Source: Oxalobacteraceae bacterium OTU3CAMAD1
GTDB lineage: Bacteria; Pseudomonadota; Gammaproteobacteria; Burkholderiales; Burkholderiaceae_D
DNA length: 64,000 nucleotides
Assembly: GCA_024123915.1 (NCBI GenBank)
Contig: CP099650.1
Span: 6,138,001-6,202,000 of the forward strand
Direction of reading: 5' to 3'
Shown piece after piece: positions 9,362 through 17,487 of this stretch (position 1 is the stretch's first letter; the number at the start of each line of letters is the position of its first letter). A program made the translations under genes and the position numbers. A model generated the notes under the pieces. It did no database searches and had not been told where the DNA came from. It worked only from the letters and a program-made list of their open reading frames with translations.

Positions 9362-9379
9362 CACCGCTCAGGCGGTGGT
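9362..9379 (-). terminator. Hairpin over the yjfB stop codon (weak terminator)
   Basis: On the minus strand CCACCGC-CTGA-GCGGTGG forms a perfect 7-bp stem whose loop contains the yjfB stop codon TGA. Only TTT follows, so termination is uncertain; it might instead protect the mRNA end. The remaining stretch 9182-9361 holds the bufA promoter region and nothing else recognisable. Confidence 0.4.
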
Positions 9380-9568
9380 ATTGATGGTGTTACCCAGGTT
9401 CGAAGGCAATCTCTGCGCCGACGGCGCGGGAGGAATGGCTTCAATCAAGGCCTGCGCGCTGGAAGCCTGGATATCCTGGGCTTTTTTCAGCACAGCCAGG
9501 CCGACCGCCTGCTTGTTGCCGGTTTCCGCCATCGAGGTTGCGGCTTGAGCAATACTTGAAACGTCCAT
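9368..9568 (-). CDS. yjfB: YjfB family putative motility protein
   Basis: This 66-residue helical protein has the YjfB pattern: MDVSSIAQAATSMAETGNKQAVGLAVLKKAQDI followed by an ALIEAIP tail. The family is annotated as putative motility protein because of its genomic neighbourhood in other bacteria; its molecular role is not established. The start is secure: a strong AAAGGAGG stands just upstream of ATG 9568. It lies between bufA and mobB on the same strand, with 189 bases to bufA, so it is probably transcribed separately. Confidence 0.75.
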   Translation of the reverse strand: MDVSSIAQAATSMAETGNKQAVGLAVLKKAQDIQASSAQALIEAIPPAPSAQRLPSNLGNTINTTA

Positions 9569-9637
9569 ATCATCCTCCTTTAAGGGGTATCACTTCTTTT
9601 ACGGATGATTCGAGAAGAACTTTAGTCTTCCCGCGAT

Positions 9638-10180
9638 TTATTTTAACTTTTTTTTCTCGACGTGGGCCACCAGCCAGGCCAGTACCTCGGTGGGCGCGTT
9701 CAGGTTCAGCCATACCGTGCCGGGCAACAAATCGGCGGGTCGGGGCAAGTCGGAGGCAACCGCGACGACGTGCGGATCGAGCGGATACAGCGGCGCACGG
9801 CCCTGCTCGGCGCGATAGACTTCCAGCTTGTCGATCGGATAGGTCTTGAACCCTTCGAGCAGGGTCAGGTCTGCCGGCGACAGGCGGTTCAGCTGTTCCT
9901 GCAAAGTCGGTTCGGGGGCGCCGCGCAGTTCGCGGATGATAGCGACACGGAACGGCGACGCCACCATGACTTCGGCGGCGCCGGCCATGCGCAAGCGGGC
10001 GCTGTCCTTCTGCGGCGGCTCCAGTTCCAGGTCGTGGTGGCTGTGCTTGATGACATTGACCTTCAGCCCCTGCGCAGCCAGCCGGGCGATCAGGAATTCC
10101 AGCAACGTGGTCTTACCGCTGCCGGACGTCCCGATGACGCCCAGAACATTGCGCATGTGCGCGGAACTCTCTTGCTGCAT
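9638..10180 (-). CDS. mobB: Molybdopterin-guanine dinucleotide biosynthesis protein MobB
   Basis: The 180-residue P-loop protein carries Walker [19 protein letters not shown] near the N-terminus, then [23 protein letters not shown] and a LLEGFK motif, all typical of MobB. MobB binds GTP and assists MobA in attaching GMP to molybdopterin to form the cofactor of DMSO-reductase-type enzymes. ATG 10180 has GAGGGG upstream; a second in-frame ATG at 10156 would remove eight residues and start directly at the conserved MRNVLGVIG. No other molybdenum cofactor genes are adjacent. Confidence 0.9.
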   Translation of the reverse strand: MQQESSAHMRNVLGVIGTSGSGKTTLLEFLIARLAAQGLKVNVIKHSHHDLELEPPQKDSARLRMAGAAEVMVASPFRVAIIRELRGAPEPTLQEQLNRLSPADLTLLEGFKTYPIDKLEVYRAEQGRAPLYPLDPHVVAVASDLPRPADLLPGTVWLNLNAPTEVLAWLVAHVEKKKLK

Positions 10181-10262
10181 CGATCAACCCCTCTACCCCA
10201 ATCTGTTACCGCCATTATACGCAGCAACATTTAAGGACGTAGCGAGGCTTCCGGCCAGATAT

Positions 10263-10451
10263 TTACTCGTCGTTCTTTTGGTTGAACGCATCGTTGCGCG
10301 CCCGGCCGTTGGCCAGCAGGACCAGGCCCAGGCATAGCAGTCCGGCGCCGTAGCCGATCGGTTCTTGCTGGGTATCGACTTCCGCCGCCTGCGCGCGTGG
10401 CATGGCGAAGGCTGCGGCTATCAGGAAAGGCAATATTCTCAGGTGTTTCAT
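10263..10451 (-). CDS. Small exported membrane protein of unknown function
   Basis: The 62-residue product has a signal peptide (MKHLRILPFLIAAAFAMPRAQA), a short polar segment with QQEP, then a hydrophobic helix GYGAGLLCLGLVLLA followed by the basic NGRAR and a polar tail. The Glu-Pro, helix, Arg order faintly resembles a PEP-CTERM sorting signal, but the helix is not at the extreme C-terminus. ATG 10451 is preceded by GGGGAAA. No relatives are recognised, and it stands between gspB and mobB. Confidence 0.5.
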   Translation of the reverse strand: MKHLRILPFLIAAAFAMPRAQAAEVDTQQEPIGYGAGLLCLGLVLLANGRARNDAFNQKNDE

Positions 10452-10519
10452 GATATTTCCCCATGCATTGTTTTCAATGATAAGAAAATATCACTACCGA
10501 GTGACAAGTTGATGACAGG

Positions 10520-11245
10520 TCAATACGGAACGCGGTAACGATAGCCTTTGAAATTGAAGACGGCTTCCTTGGGGTTCAGTTTTTCCAGTTTGAGGCCGGG
10601 CGCGACCTCCTCCCCTTCGCGGCGCAGCACTTTGTCGATCAACAACAGCCGGTCGGACGGATTCTTGGAATAAATGTAACCGCCGACGGCGACCTGCGGA
10701 ATCGAGCGCTGGATGGGCTCGGGCAGATCGCGCAAATTCTGGACCGGTTCCTCGAACGCGGCGGGCGCCTTGGCCTGTGCGCCCGGGGCGGCCGTAGGAC
10801 TTGCATTGGCGCCCGCCTGAGGCGCGGCCTGAACCGTTTGCGATTCGGCGTGCTTGCGCGGCGCCGGGGTGAGCGTGGCCACCGGTGGCGGCAGCGCGGC
10901 GACGGGCGCCGGCAACGGCGCGGCACTATCGGCGACAACCTGGACCGGCGTCTGCGTGGCAAGGACAGGTGCCGCCGGCACCGGCGGCGCGGCTGGCGCT
11001 GGTGCACTCACCCCGCCCTGAACAAGCGGAGCGTCGGCGGGCGCCGCCGCCGGCTTCAACACCATGACCAGCAGCGCGGCGATGACGACGCCCATTCCCA
11101 CGATCAACAACAGCAACGGCTTTTTAAGACGTCCGCCGGCCGAAGACCGGTCCACCGATTGCAATGTGGGCGCGTGCAGGGTCGGCGAGTTGCCGAGTTG
11201 ACGTTCCGCCTGCGCTTTTTTCAGCGCTTCCAAAATATAGGACAT
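10520..11245 (-). CDS. gspB: General secretion pathway protein GspB
   Basis: The 241-residue protein opens with the diagnostic MSYILEALKKAQAERQLG, followed by one inner-membrane helix (LLLLIVGMGVVIAALLVMVL, about residues 42-62), a Pro/Ala-rich periplasmic linker and a C-terminal GspB domain (VAVGGYIYSKNPSDRLLLIDKVLRR, ending in FKGYRYRVPY). GspB works with GspA to insert or enlarge the type II secretin (GspD) through peptidoglycan. The start is placed at ATG 11245, a single base after the gspA stop, which makes the two genes a coupled operon. No other gsp genes are in the window. Confidence 0.92.
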   Translation of the reverse strand: MSYILEALKKAQAERQLGNSPTLHAPTLQSVDRSSAGGRLKKPLLLLIVGMGVVIAALLVMVLKPAAAPADAPLVQGGVSAPAPAAPPVPAAPVLATQTPVQVVADSAAPLPAPVAALPPPVATLTPAPRKHAESQTVQAAPQAGANASPTAAPGAQAKAPAAFEEPVQNLRDLPEPIQRSIPQVAVGGYIYSKNPSDRLLLIDKVLRREGEEVAPGLKLEKLNPKEAVFNFKGYRYRVPY

Positions 11246-11246
11246 A

Positions 11247-12971
11247 TTATTTCCCTGCCACGGCGTCGGCCTTGCCGGCACGGGCCAGCAGACGTGGCTC
11301 CTGTACGCCGCCCAACTGATACAGTCGGATGAAAGTTTTCGGACCGGCCACGCCGTCCGCCTTGAGATGCTGCTCGGTCTGGAACTCGGTCAGACGGCTG
11401 CGCAGCGCCGCGTCCAACGGTTGGTTTTCCTGCGGCTTTTTCAGCTCGTACAGTTGCGACAAGCGCTTGGCCAGCCAGTCCACATCCGGTCCATGATCGC
11501 CGACGGTTACCTCGTCGCGCCAACTGCGTGGCGCCCGCCAGAACGTGGTGAACTCGCCGCCGAAGCGCGCGCCCAGCGCATCCAGGCCGATGGTCTGGGG
11601 CGCACCACCAGGGGGCGTGATGGTCGCGTTGCGTTTATCGAGCGCGGTCAACAACACATAGTTGGGCGCGACGGGATCGTCGCGCAGGGTCAGCACCGCC
11701 GGACGGTCCAGCAGGCGCAGATCGTCGATGCCGCCTTTGGTTTGCAGGCAACGCAGGTTCAGGCGCGCCGCCGTCGGACAGGGATCGCCGTCGACCAGCG
11801 CCAGCCCCCACATGCCGGCGAGCTGGCGCAACGCCGCCGCCTTGCTCGCGCCTTCGGCCGGCGCGGCCGCCGGCAAGGCTGCTGGCATCGCGTTGGCCGC
11901 GGAGGGCAAGGACGCGGCCGGTGCAAGCGCGGGCGCCTGCGCACCCGCCTTCGGCACGGCGACAGCGGCGCCACCGGCTGCCGACGGCGTCGCCGAAGCG
12001 GCCCGGGCACTCTGCATGCCCGGCTTGGCGTCGTGCGCCGCCAACTGCCACAGCACCGCGCTGATGATCACGCCACCGAGCGCGCCGGCCGCCACCAGCG
12101 GCCAGCGCCGCCCGGCCGAGGAGGCAAGCAACGCGCCCGGCGCCACTTCCTGCCCTGAAAACACCTCCGACGCCGCGCGGCGCAAGATGACGCGCGTCAC
12201 CTGCGGCTGGTTCTCGACATACGCGCCCAGCAGCGCCCGGTCGCACAGCAGGTTGATACGGCGCGGCACGCCTTTCGCCAGACTGTGCACCAGCCCCATC
12301 AGGCGACGCGGAAACGGCGCGATCGCCGACGCGCCGGCCACCGCCAGCCGGTGCTCGATATAGGCGCCGGTTTCGGCCTCGGTCAAGGAGCCCAGGTGAT
12401 AGCGGGCGATGACGCGCTGCGCCAACTGTTCCAGTTCCGGCCGCGCCAGCATCGTGCGCAGCTCGGGCTGGCCGATCAGGATGATTTGCAGCAGCTTGCG
12501 CTCGCTCGTTTCCAGATTCGTCAGCAGGCGCAACTGCTCCAGCACCTCGGCCGACAGGTTCTGCGCCTCGTCGATGATGAGCACATTGTTCTTTGCCTGC
12601 GCGTGGCTGGCCAGCAGATAGGCGTTGATCGCGTCGACATAGCCCTTGACGCTGACGGCGCCGGCGCCCTGCGGCGGCAGCTCGATGCCGAACTCGTCGC
12701 AGATCGACAGCAACAGTTCCTCCACCGACAGCTTGGGATTGAAGATATAGCCCAGCTTGCAGTTCTCCGGGATCTGCTCCATGAAGCAGCGGCACACGGT
12801 GGTCTTGCCGGCGCCGATCTCCCCCGTCAGCAGCACGAAACCGCCGCCGCTGCCGATGCCGTACAGCAGATGGGCCAGCGCCTCGCGGTGGCGTTCGCTC
12901 ATGAACAGGTAGCGCGGATCGGGCGCGATGGAAAACGGCGATTGCTTCAGATTGAAAAAGTGGGTGTACAT
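11247..12971 (-). CDS. gspA: General secretion pathway ATPase GspA/ExeA
   Basis: The 574-residue protein begins MYTHFFNLKQSPFSIAPDPRYLFMSERHREAL, the standard ExeA opening. An AAA ATPase domain has Walker A GEIGAGKTTVC (about residue 51) and Walker B NNVLIIDEAQ (about 130). A transmembrane helix follows near 295 (PLVAAGALGGVIISAVLWQL), then a Pro/Ala linker and a C-terminal peptidoglycan-binding domain (GDHGPDVDWLAKRLSQLY to LKADGVAGPKTFIRLYQL). ExeA-type proteins couple ATP hydrolysis to passage of the type II secretin through the cell wall. The neighbour gspB starts one base downstream. Confidence 0.93.
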   Translation of the reverse strand: MYTHFFNLKQSPFSIAPDPRYLFMSERHREALAHLLYGIGSGGGFVLLTGEIGAGKTTVCRCFMEQIPENCKLGYIFNPKLSVEELLLSICDEFGIELPPQGAGAVSVKGYVDAINAYLLASHAQAKNNVLIIDEAQNLSAEVLEQLRLLTNLETSERKLLQIILIGQPELRTMLARPELEQLAQRVIARYHLGSLTEAETGAYIEHRLAVAGASAIAPFPRRLMGLVHSLAKGVPRRINLLCDRALLGAYVENQPQVTRVILRRAASEVFSGQEVAPGALLASSAGRRWPLVAAGALGGVIISAVLWQLAAHDAKPGMQSARAASATPSAAGGAAVAVPKAGAQAPALAPAASLPSAANAMPAALPAAAPAEGASKAAALRQLAGMWGLALVDGDPCPTAARLNLRCLQTKGGIDDLRLLDRPAVLTLRDDPVAPNYVLLTALDKRNATITPPGGAPQTIGLDALGARFGGEFTTFWRAPRSWRDEVTVGDHGPDVDWLAKRLSQLYELKKPQENQPLDAALRSRLTEFQTEQHLKADGVAGPKTFIRLYQLGGVQEPRLLARAGKADAVAGK

Positions 12972-12995
12972 GAAGACCTTGGGAGTGCGCGTACC

Positions 12996-13523
12996 CTATT
13001 TTATCCGCTGGCGCACGGCAGGCGGCTGCACCGGCGGCAAGGGCTTGTACTTCGCGCAGTAAATCTTGGATTTGGTATCGAAATAAACGATGCGGCTGGC
13101 CGGCTTGGCCTCGCGCACCGGAAAGGCCGACGTGTCGATTCTCGCATAATGAACGCCGACCTGGGCGATGATCGCTTTCTCCAGCTCCTCCGGCGTGGCC
13201 TCGGCCACGGCGCCGACGAAAATATAGGTGCTGGTGTCGTCGCTGACCATCACCTCGGAGACCGGCGTGCCCCACAGGTTGGCGCCCTCGGTCTTGAACC
13301 AGAAGGCGCCGCCGTCGTGCTTGTAGGCCGGGCCGAAGGCCTTGAGCAGGTAATCGTAGTAATAGAAATTGGCGGTCTGGTCGCGGCACAGCAGGCCGTT
13401 GCCGATGACGGTGCCGAAGGTGGTGGGCACCGCTTGCGCCCGGGCGACGCTGGAAAGCAGCATGGCGGACGCCGCCAGTGCGCAAAACGCAGCGCGGCGT
13501 CGCGATAAGGAAAACGTCATCAT
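12996..13523 (-). CDS. Secreted protein of unknown function
   Basis: The 175-residue product has a basic N-terminus and a signal peptide ending VARA-QAVPTTFG. The mature part has two cysteines (GLLCRDQ and KIYCAKYK) and a central motif YYYDYLLKAFGPAYKHDGGAFWFKTEGANLWG that I do not recognise. It could be a small periplasmic protein with one disulfide. Its start overlaps the stop of the upstream gene (TAATG at 13521-13525), so translation is probably coupled. It lies 24 bases upstream of gspA on the same strand and may share its transcript. Confidence 0.6.
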   Translation of the reverse strand: MMTFSLSRRRAAFCALAASAMLLSSVARAQAVPTTFGTVIGNGLLCRDQTANFYYYDYLLKAFGPAYKHDGGAFWFKTEGANLWGTPVSEVMVSDDTSTYIFVGAVAEATPEELEKAIIAQVGVHYARIDTSAFPVREAKPASRIVYFDTKSKIYCAKYKPLPPVQPPAVRQRIK

Positions 13524-13708
13524 TAAAGTTTCGATAACCAGGAGCGGTTGGCGCTGATCCGTGCCTTGGCGGTCGCCGGCAACGCCTCATAGCATCCCGG
13601 GTACTGCTTCAAGGCCGTTTCCCGGATTTCCTTCTGTAAGCCGTTGATTAAGAACACATACAGCACCGAACCGTCGTCCGTGTTTTTTGTCCCCATGTAT
13701 TTAATCAT
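13523..13708 (-). CDS. Small protein of unknown function, coupled to the downstream secreted protein
   Basis: The 61-residue product has no signal peptide or obvious domain. It contains ELKEI-like helical character around LQKEIRETALKQYPGCYEALPATAKARI. The stop codon overlaps the next start as TAATG. The short length makes it uncertain, but the overlap and same-strand position support a real gene at the head of a four-gene run ending in gspB. Confidence 0.45.
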   Translation of the reverse strand: MIKYMGTKNTDDGSVLYVFLINGLQKEIRETALKQYPGCYEALPATAKARISANRSWLSKL

Positions 13709-13915
13709 GTCCGCCCCCCGCTTCCTTTCCCCGCTCGAGCATCAGTAACCCGATTATGACATTATCGGCGCCCGCGACGACAAGTTGAATCGCAGTTCAG
13801 CGCCGCTTTTTTGCCGTTGATCCCACTATTCCGCGCATCCGTCCCATTCCGCGCGCCGCTTGCTTGCTTTTGTCATATCGTTCATTCCTCGCCACTTCCA
13901 CAATCGAGATAAAAA

Positions 13916-15286
13916 ATGAAGCAGACGATCAAACACCAGGCGCTGGCCTGCACCCTGCTGGCGGCCGCCGTCGCCGGCGGCTACGCCCAGGCCGACACCA
14001 AGGCCGACAGCAAATCCGACGGCGCCATCGGCACCGAGACCCGCACCGTCGCGCCGTTCACCAGCATCAACCTGAACGGCCCGTTCCGCGTGATCGTCAC
14101 CAACCAGGCCGGCAACGGCATCGAACTGTCCGGCCCGCGCAAAAAGTTCGCCGACATCGAAACCTCGGTCAGCGGCGACACGCTCACCGTGCGCCAGCCG
14201 CGCAAAAAGAGCAACGGCTGGGTCTTCAACTTTAACTGGAACAACGACCATAAGTCGCAGGTGACGGTGCGAATCAACGCCGCGACCTTGAAAAGCCTGC
14301 GCGCCGCCGGCAGCGGCGACGTCGATCTGCAACAATTCCAGGGCCAGGCGCTCAGTTTGACGTCCGAGGGCGCCGGCGACATTCGCGCCAACGGCACGGT
14401 GCAGGAGCTGACGGTCACCTCCTCCGGCAGCGGCGACCTCGAGCTGCGCAACTTGAAAGCGGCCAGCCTGAACGTGGTCTCCAACGGTCCCGGCGACATC
14501 AACGCCGCCGGCGTCACGCAGGATCTGAACATCTCGGTCAACGGGCCGGGCGACCTCGACATTACCGACATCAACGCCGGCAAGATCAACACCGCGATGC
14601 ACGGGCCGGGATCGGTCACCTTGCGCGGCAACGCGAAGGAAATTCGCGCCGAAGTGGCGGGCCCTGGCGATCTCGACGCCTGCGGACTGAGCACCGAGGC
14701 GGCCAGCGCCATGCTGCACGGTCCGGGCGACGCCTGCATCGCCGGCAACATCAAGAAACTCGACGCCGAAGTCCACGGCTCGGGCGACCTGACGGTGCGC
14801 GGCCTGCAGGCGCAAACGGTGCGCGCCATCCTTAGCGGCCCGGGCAGCATGACCTTGTCGGGGGCGACGGCAATGCTGAGCGCGGAAGTCAGCGGCCCCG
14901 GCGACCTGGACGCCAAGACCTTGCAGGTCGGCCGCGCGGTGGCGCGCAGCCGCGGTCCCGGCAATATTCATCTGAACCGTGTCAGCGACACGCTGGAGGC
15001 GGAAGTGGGCGGCCCCGGCGACCTGACGGCGACGGCCGACTGCAAGAGCGTGCGGCTGAACATGCACGGCCCCGGCGAGGTCAAGCTCGACGGCAAAACC
15101 GCCACCCTGACCGCGCAGCTAAGCGGCTCGGGCAACCTTAACGCGAAGCAGTTGTGGACCGGCCAGGCCGACGTCATCGTGCGCGGGCCGGGCAACGCGG
15201 TGGTCAATGTGAATGGCAAGGCGGCGGAACAATCGCGCCTGGTGACGTACGAGCGCACCGGCACCCGCGACAAAGCCAACAATTAG
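13916..15286 (+). CDS. GIN/DUF2807-domain protein forming a long glycine-turn beta-solenoid
   Basis: The 456-residue exported protein starts with a signal peptide ending near AQA and a DUF2807 entry segment (TVAPFTSINLNGPFRVIVTNQAGNGIEL). It then repeats a unit of about 20 residues with a turn of the form G-P/S/A-G-D/S/N/E. I count 16 such turns, among them GSGDVD, GAGDIR, GPGDIN, GPGDLD, GPGSVT, GPGNIH and GSGNLN. This predicts a right-handed parallel beta-helix. Typical GIN-domain proteins are about half this length. The function of the family is largely unknown; adhesin-like or envelope roles are suspected. Its stop overlaps the convergent gene's stop by 4 bases. Confidence 0.8.
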   Translation: MKQTIKHQALACTLLAAAVAGGYAQADTKADSKSDGAIGTETRTVAPFTSINLNGPFRVIVTNQAGNGIELSGPRKKFADIETSVSGDTLTVRQPRKKSNGWVFNFNWNNDHKSQVTVRINAATLKSLRAAGSGDVDLQQFQGQALSLTSEGAGDIRANGTVQELTVTSSGSGDLELRNLKAASLNVVSNGPGDINAAGVTQDLNISVNGPGDLDITDINAGKINTAMHGPGSVTLRGNAKEIRAEVAGPGDLDACGLSTEAASAMLHGPGDACIAGNIKKLDAEVHGSGDLTVRGLQAQTVRAILSGPGSMTLSGATAMLSAEVSGPGDLDAKTLQVGRAVARSRGPGNIHLNRVSDTLEAEVGGPGDLTATADCKSVRLNMHGPGEVKLDGKTATLTAQLSGSGNLNAKQLWTGQADVIVRGPGNAVVNVNGKAAEQSRLVTYERTGTRDKANN

Positions 15287-15549
15287 TCGAAGCAGAGGCG
15301 CTTCTTGGTGGCGGCAATCAGCTTGTCGTCATACGGATGCAGGTTCTCGACGAACAGCAACTCCGTCTCGTCCGGCTCTTCCAGACACATTTCAATCATC
15401 ATCGGCCCGTCTTCCATGCGGCCCAAAAAGTGCGATGGCCAGCGGTTCTTGCGGTGCGTCTTCAGCACTTCCATCCCCAGCTTGGCCAACGGCGCCTTCA
15501 CGCCCGCAGCCAACGCTTCGCGCTGCCAGTCGTCCCAATAGTCAGTCAT
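15283..15549 (-). CDS. Conserved hypothetical protein
   Basis: The 88-residue soluble protein begins MTDYWDDWQREALAAGVKAPLAKLGMEVLKTHRKNRWPSH in outline, with an acidic C-terminal half (MIEMCLEEPDETELLFVENLHPYDD). I do not recognise a family with a known role. ATG 15549 is used because AAAGGTAAG lies upstream; a longer version starting at 15783 would run through the promoter and operator region of the neighbouring sugar operon and is unlikely. Confidence 0.55.
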   Translation of the reverse strand: MTDYWDDWQREALAAGVKAPLAKLGMEVLKTHRKNRWPSHFLGRMEDGPMMIEMCLEEPDETELLFVENLHPYDDKLIAATKKRLCFD

Positions 15550-15691
15550 TTGTCTTACCTTTAAATATCTAGCAAAGCGGAATTGTACTCCTTCCGCCGC
15601 CCTCCCTACCAAAACCAGACCAAAGTGGCATGCATCGACGGCTCGCCTGCGAGCTTGCCCCGGCTCGTCAATTTCCATTAAAAACAGATAG

Positions 15692-15759
15692 TTACCAACA
15701 AATACCAACTCGACAACGCAAGTCCACTTCAATATTTTATAATACCAGTTAAATACCTG
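15692..15759. promoter_or_regulatory. Cluster of putative GntR half-sites upstream of the amino-sugar operon
   Basis: The stretch carries TTACCAAC near 15692, ATACCAAC near 15700, ATACCAG at 15742-15748 and ATACCTG at 15753-15759. The last two are direct repeats one helical turn apart. The same ATACCAG and ATACCTG words recur in the chitin-locus control region at 30435-30599. TGGTAT-type half-sites are in keeping with GntR/HutC amino-sugar regulators such as YvoA/NagR and DasR. Binding is inferred. Confidence 0.5.
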
Positions 15760-15788
15760 TTGACAAGCTGGTTGGGCAACCATATAGT
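15760..15788 (+). promoter_or_regulatory. Sigma-70 promoter with an operator inside its spacer, amino-sugar operon
   Basis: A perfect -35 TTGACA (15760-15765) and a near-consensus -10 TATAGT (15783-15788) are 17 bases apart. The spacer contains TGGTTGGGCAACCA (15769-15782), an inverted repeat of six bases around a GG centre. A repressor bound there would cover both promoter elements. The first gene begins 55 bases downstream of the -10. The GntR encoded at 16741 is the natural candidate to bind it. Confidence 0.7.
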
Positions 15789-15843
15789 GCCCTCAACCAC
15801 CCCGGCCCGGCCGGATTTCCAGCGACAGCGTTTTCGGATACCC

Positions 15844-16737
15844 ATGATCGAATTTTTAATCGGCGTTGACGGCGGAGGCAGTGGCACCAGGGTTCGCCTG
15901 GCGCGCGCCGACGGCGTCGAACTGGCAAGCGGCGCCAGCGGCCCCTCCGCCCTGTCGCACGGCATCGCCGGCGCCTGGGCGGCAGTCGAAGACGCCGCAA
16001 CCAAAGCCTTCGCCGCCGCCGACCTCGATTTCCCCGCCAGGTCGTCCATCGCGATCGGCCTTGGGTTGGCCGGCGTGCATAATCGGGCCTGGGCGGCGCA
16101 GTTCGTCGCCGCCAACCCGGGTTATGCGCACCTGGCGCTGGAATCGGACGGCCATACCACCGTGCTCGGCGCCCACGCCGGCCTGCCGGGCGCGATCATC
16201 GCGCTGGGCACCGGCAGCGTCGGCGAGGTCAAACCGGTCCGGGGCCCGCATGTCGAAGTGAGCGGCTGGGGCTTCCCGGCCGGCGACGAGGCCAGCGGGG
16301 CCTGGATGGGACTGCGCGCGGCCAACCACCTGCAGCAAGTGCTCGACGGCCGCAAGCCGGACGACGCGTTCGCCGCCGACGTCGCGGAAGCCTGCGGCGC
16401 TGCCCAAGGCGCGGACCTCGCGCAGACGCGCCTATCGGTGCAGCAGTGGCTGGCCAAGGCCACGCAGACCCAATACGCGCAACTGGCGCGCGCGGTGCTG
16501 CGCCATGGCGAATCGAATCCCACTGCGCGCGCCATCCTGCTCGAAGCGGGACGCGAAGTGGAACGCATGGCCGACGCGCTCGATCGCAGCGGCGCGCTGC
16601 CAATCGCGTTGTGCGGCGGCCTGGGTGAGCCATTGCGCCCCTACCTGCCGGCGGCCACCCTGGCGCGCATCGTGGTTGCGCAAGGCGATTCGGCGGCCGG
16701 CGCGCTGCGGCTGATCCAACAACGATTGAAGGAGTAG
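15844..16737 (+). CDS. BadF/BadG-type sugar kinase, probable N-acetylglucosamine or glucosamine kinase
   Basis: The 297-residue ASKHA-fold protein opens with the phosphate-1 loop FLIGVDGGGSGTRVRLA, has ALGTGSVGEV as the second phosphate loop, GWGFPAGDEASGAWMG, and the adenosine motif ALCGGLGEPL. It matches the BadF/BadG/BcrA/BcrD ATPase group used as eukaryote-like GlcNAc kinases and as glucosamine kinases. In this operon, ahead of nagA and a deaminase, the expected reaction is ATP-dependent 6-phosphorylation of GlcNAc in the cytoplasm. ATG 15844 lacks a strong ribosome site. The gene is 3 bases from the GntR start. Confidence 0.82.
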   Translation: MIEFLIGVDGGGSGTRVRLARADGVELASGASGPSALSHGIAGAWAAVEDAATKAFAAADLDFPARSSIAIGLGLAGVHNRAWAAQFVAANPGYAHLALESDGHTTVLGAHAGLPGAIIALGTGSVGEVKPVRGPHVEVSGWGFPAGDEASGAWMGLRAANHLQQVLDGRKPDDAFAADVAEACGAAQGADLAQTRLSVQQWLAKATQTQYAQLARAVLRHGESNPTARAILLEAGREVERMADALDRSGALPIALCGGLGEPLRPYLPAATLARIVVAQGDSAAGALRLIQQRLKE

Positions 16738-16740
16738 CCC

Positions 16741-17487
16741 GTGCTGGCCCAGTCGAGCGAACAGCTGAAAGATTTCGAGCCGGACGCCGGCAGCGACACG
16801 CCGCTGTACATGCAGCTGGCGAACAAGCTGTCCGACGGCATCGTCAACGGCGAGTGGCGCGCCAACGAGGCCTTGCCGTCCGAGCGCGTGCTGTCGGAGA
16901 TGCTCAATATCTCGCGCGTCACCGCCCGCAAGGCGATCGACATGCTGTGCGAGCGCGGCATGCTGACCCGCAAGCGCGGCTCGGGCACCTACATCACGCC
17001 GAAACTGGAGCAGCCCTTGTCGCGACTGACCAGCTTTTCCGAGGAACTGCGGGAGCGCGGCTTCAACGCCGGGTCGCGCTGGCTGCAACGCGACATCGGC
17101 GTGGCCTCCCCGGTGGAGGTGCTGTCGCTCGGCCTCTCGCCCAACATGCCGGTGGCGCGCCTGAAGCGCCTGCGCACCGCCGACGACGTGGTGATGGCGA
17201 TCGAGACGACCACCATCCCGGCCCAGTACATGCCCAACCCGCACAGCGTGACCGATTCGCTGTACGGCTACCTGGAATCGAAGGGCACGATCCCGATGCG
17301 CGCGTTGCAGCATATCCGCGCCGTCAACGCCAGCGTGGAACAAGCGCGCCTGGCCAACATACCTGCGGGTGCCGCCATGCTGCACATCACCCGCGTCAGT
17401 TATCTCGACAACGGCGCAGCGGTGGAACTGACCCACTCGTATTGCCGTAGTGATTATTATGAATTCGTAGCGGAGTCGCGCAGATGA
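16741..17487 (+). CDS. nagQ: GntR/HutC-family regulator of amino-sugar use (NagQ-like)
   Basis: The 248-residue regulator has an N-terminal winged helix (about 20-88: PLYMQLANKLSDGIVNGEWRANEALPSERVLSEMLNISRVTARKAID) and a C-terminal UTRA ligand domain ending SYCRSDYYEFVAE. UTRA regulators of this type sense GlcNAc-6-P or GlcN-6-P. Start is GTG 16741, with AAGGAG 8 bases upstream. It overlaps nagA by 4 bases (ATGA). Autoregulation is likely, since it lies in the operon whose promoter holds the inverted repeat at 15769. It resembles the second GntR at 30662, including the shared LTSFSE(E/D)(L/M)R(E/A)RG hinge. Confidence 0.85.
   Translation: MLAQSSEQLKDFEPDAGSDTPLYMQLANKLSDGIVNGEWRANEALPSERVLSEMLNISRVTARKAIDMLCERGMLTRKRGSGTYITPKLEQPLSRLTSFSEELRERGFNAGSRWLQRDIGVASPVEVLSLGLSPNMPVARLKRLRTADDVVMAIETTTIPAQYMPNPHSVTDSLYGYLESKGTIPMRALQHIRAVNASVEQARLANIPAGAAMLHITRVSYLDNGAAVELTHSYCRSDYYEFVAESRR

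Noticed and set aside
13916..15286. Tandem DNA repeats in the GIN-domain gene
   Set aside because: The repetition is at protein level (Gly turns); the underlying bases differ enough that no recent DNA tandem duplication is visible.
15283..15783. Longer version of the 88-residue hypothetical protein
   Set aside because: It would extend translation across the operator and promoter at 15692-15788; the ATG at 15549 has a proper ribosome site.
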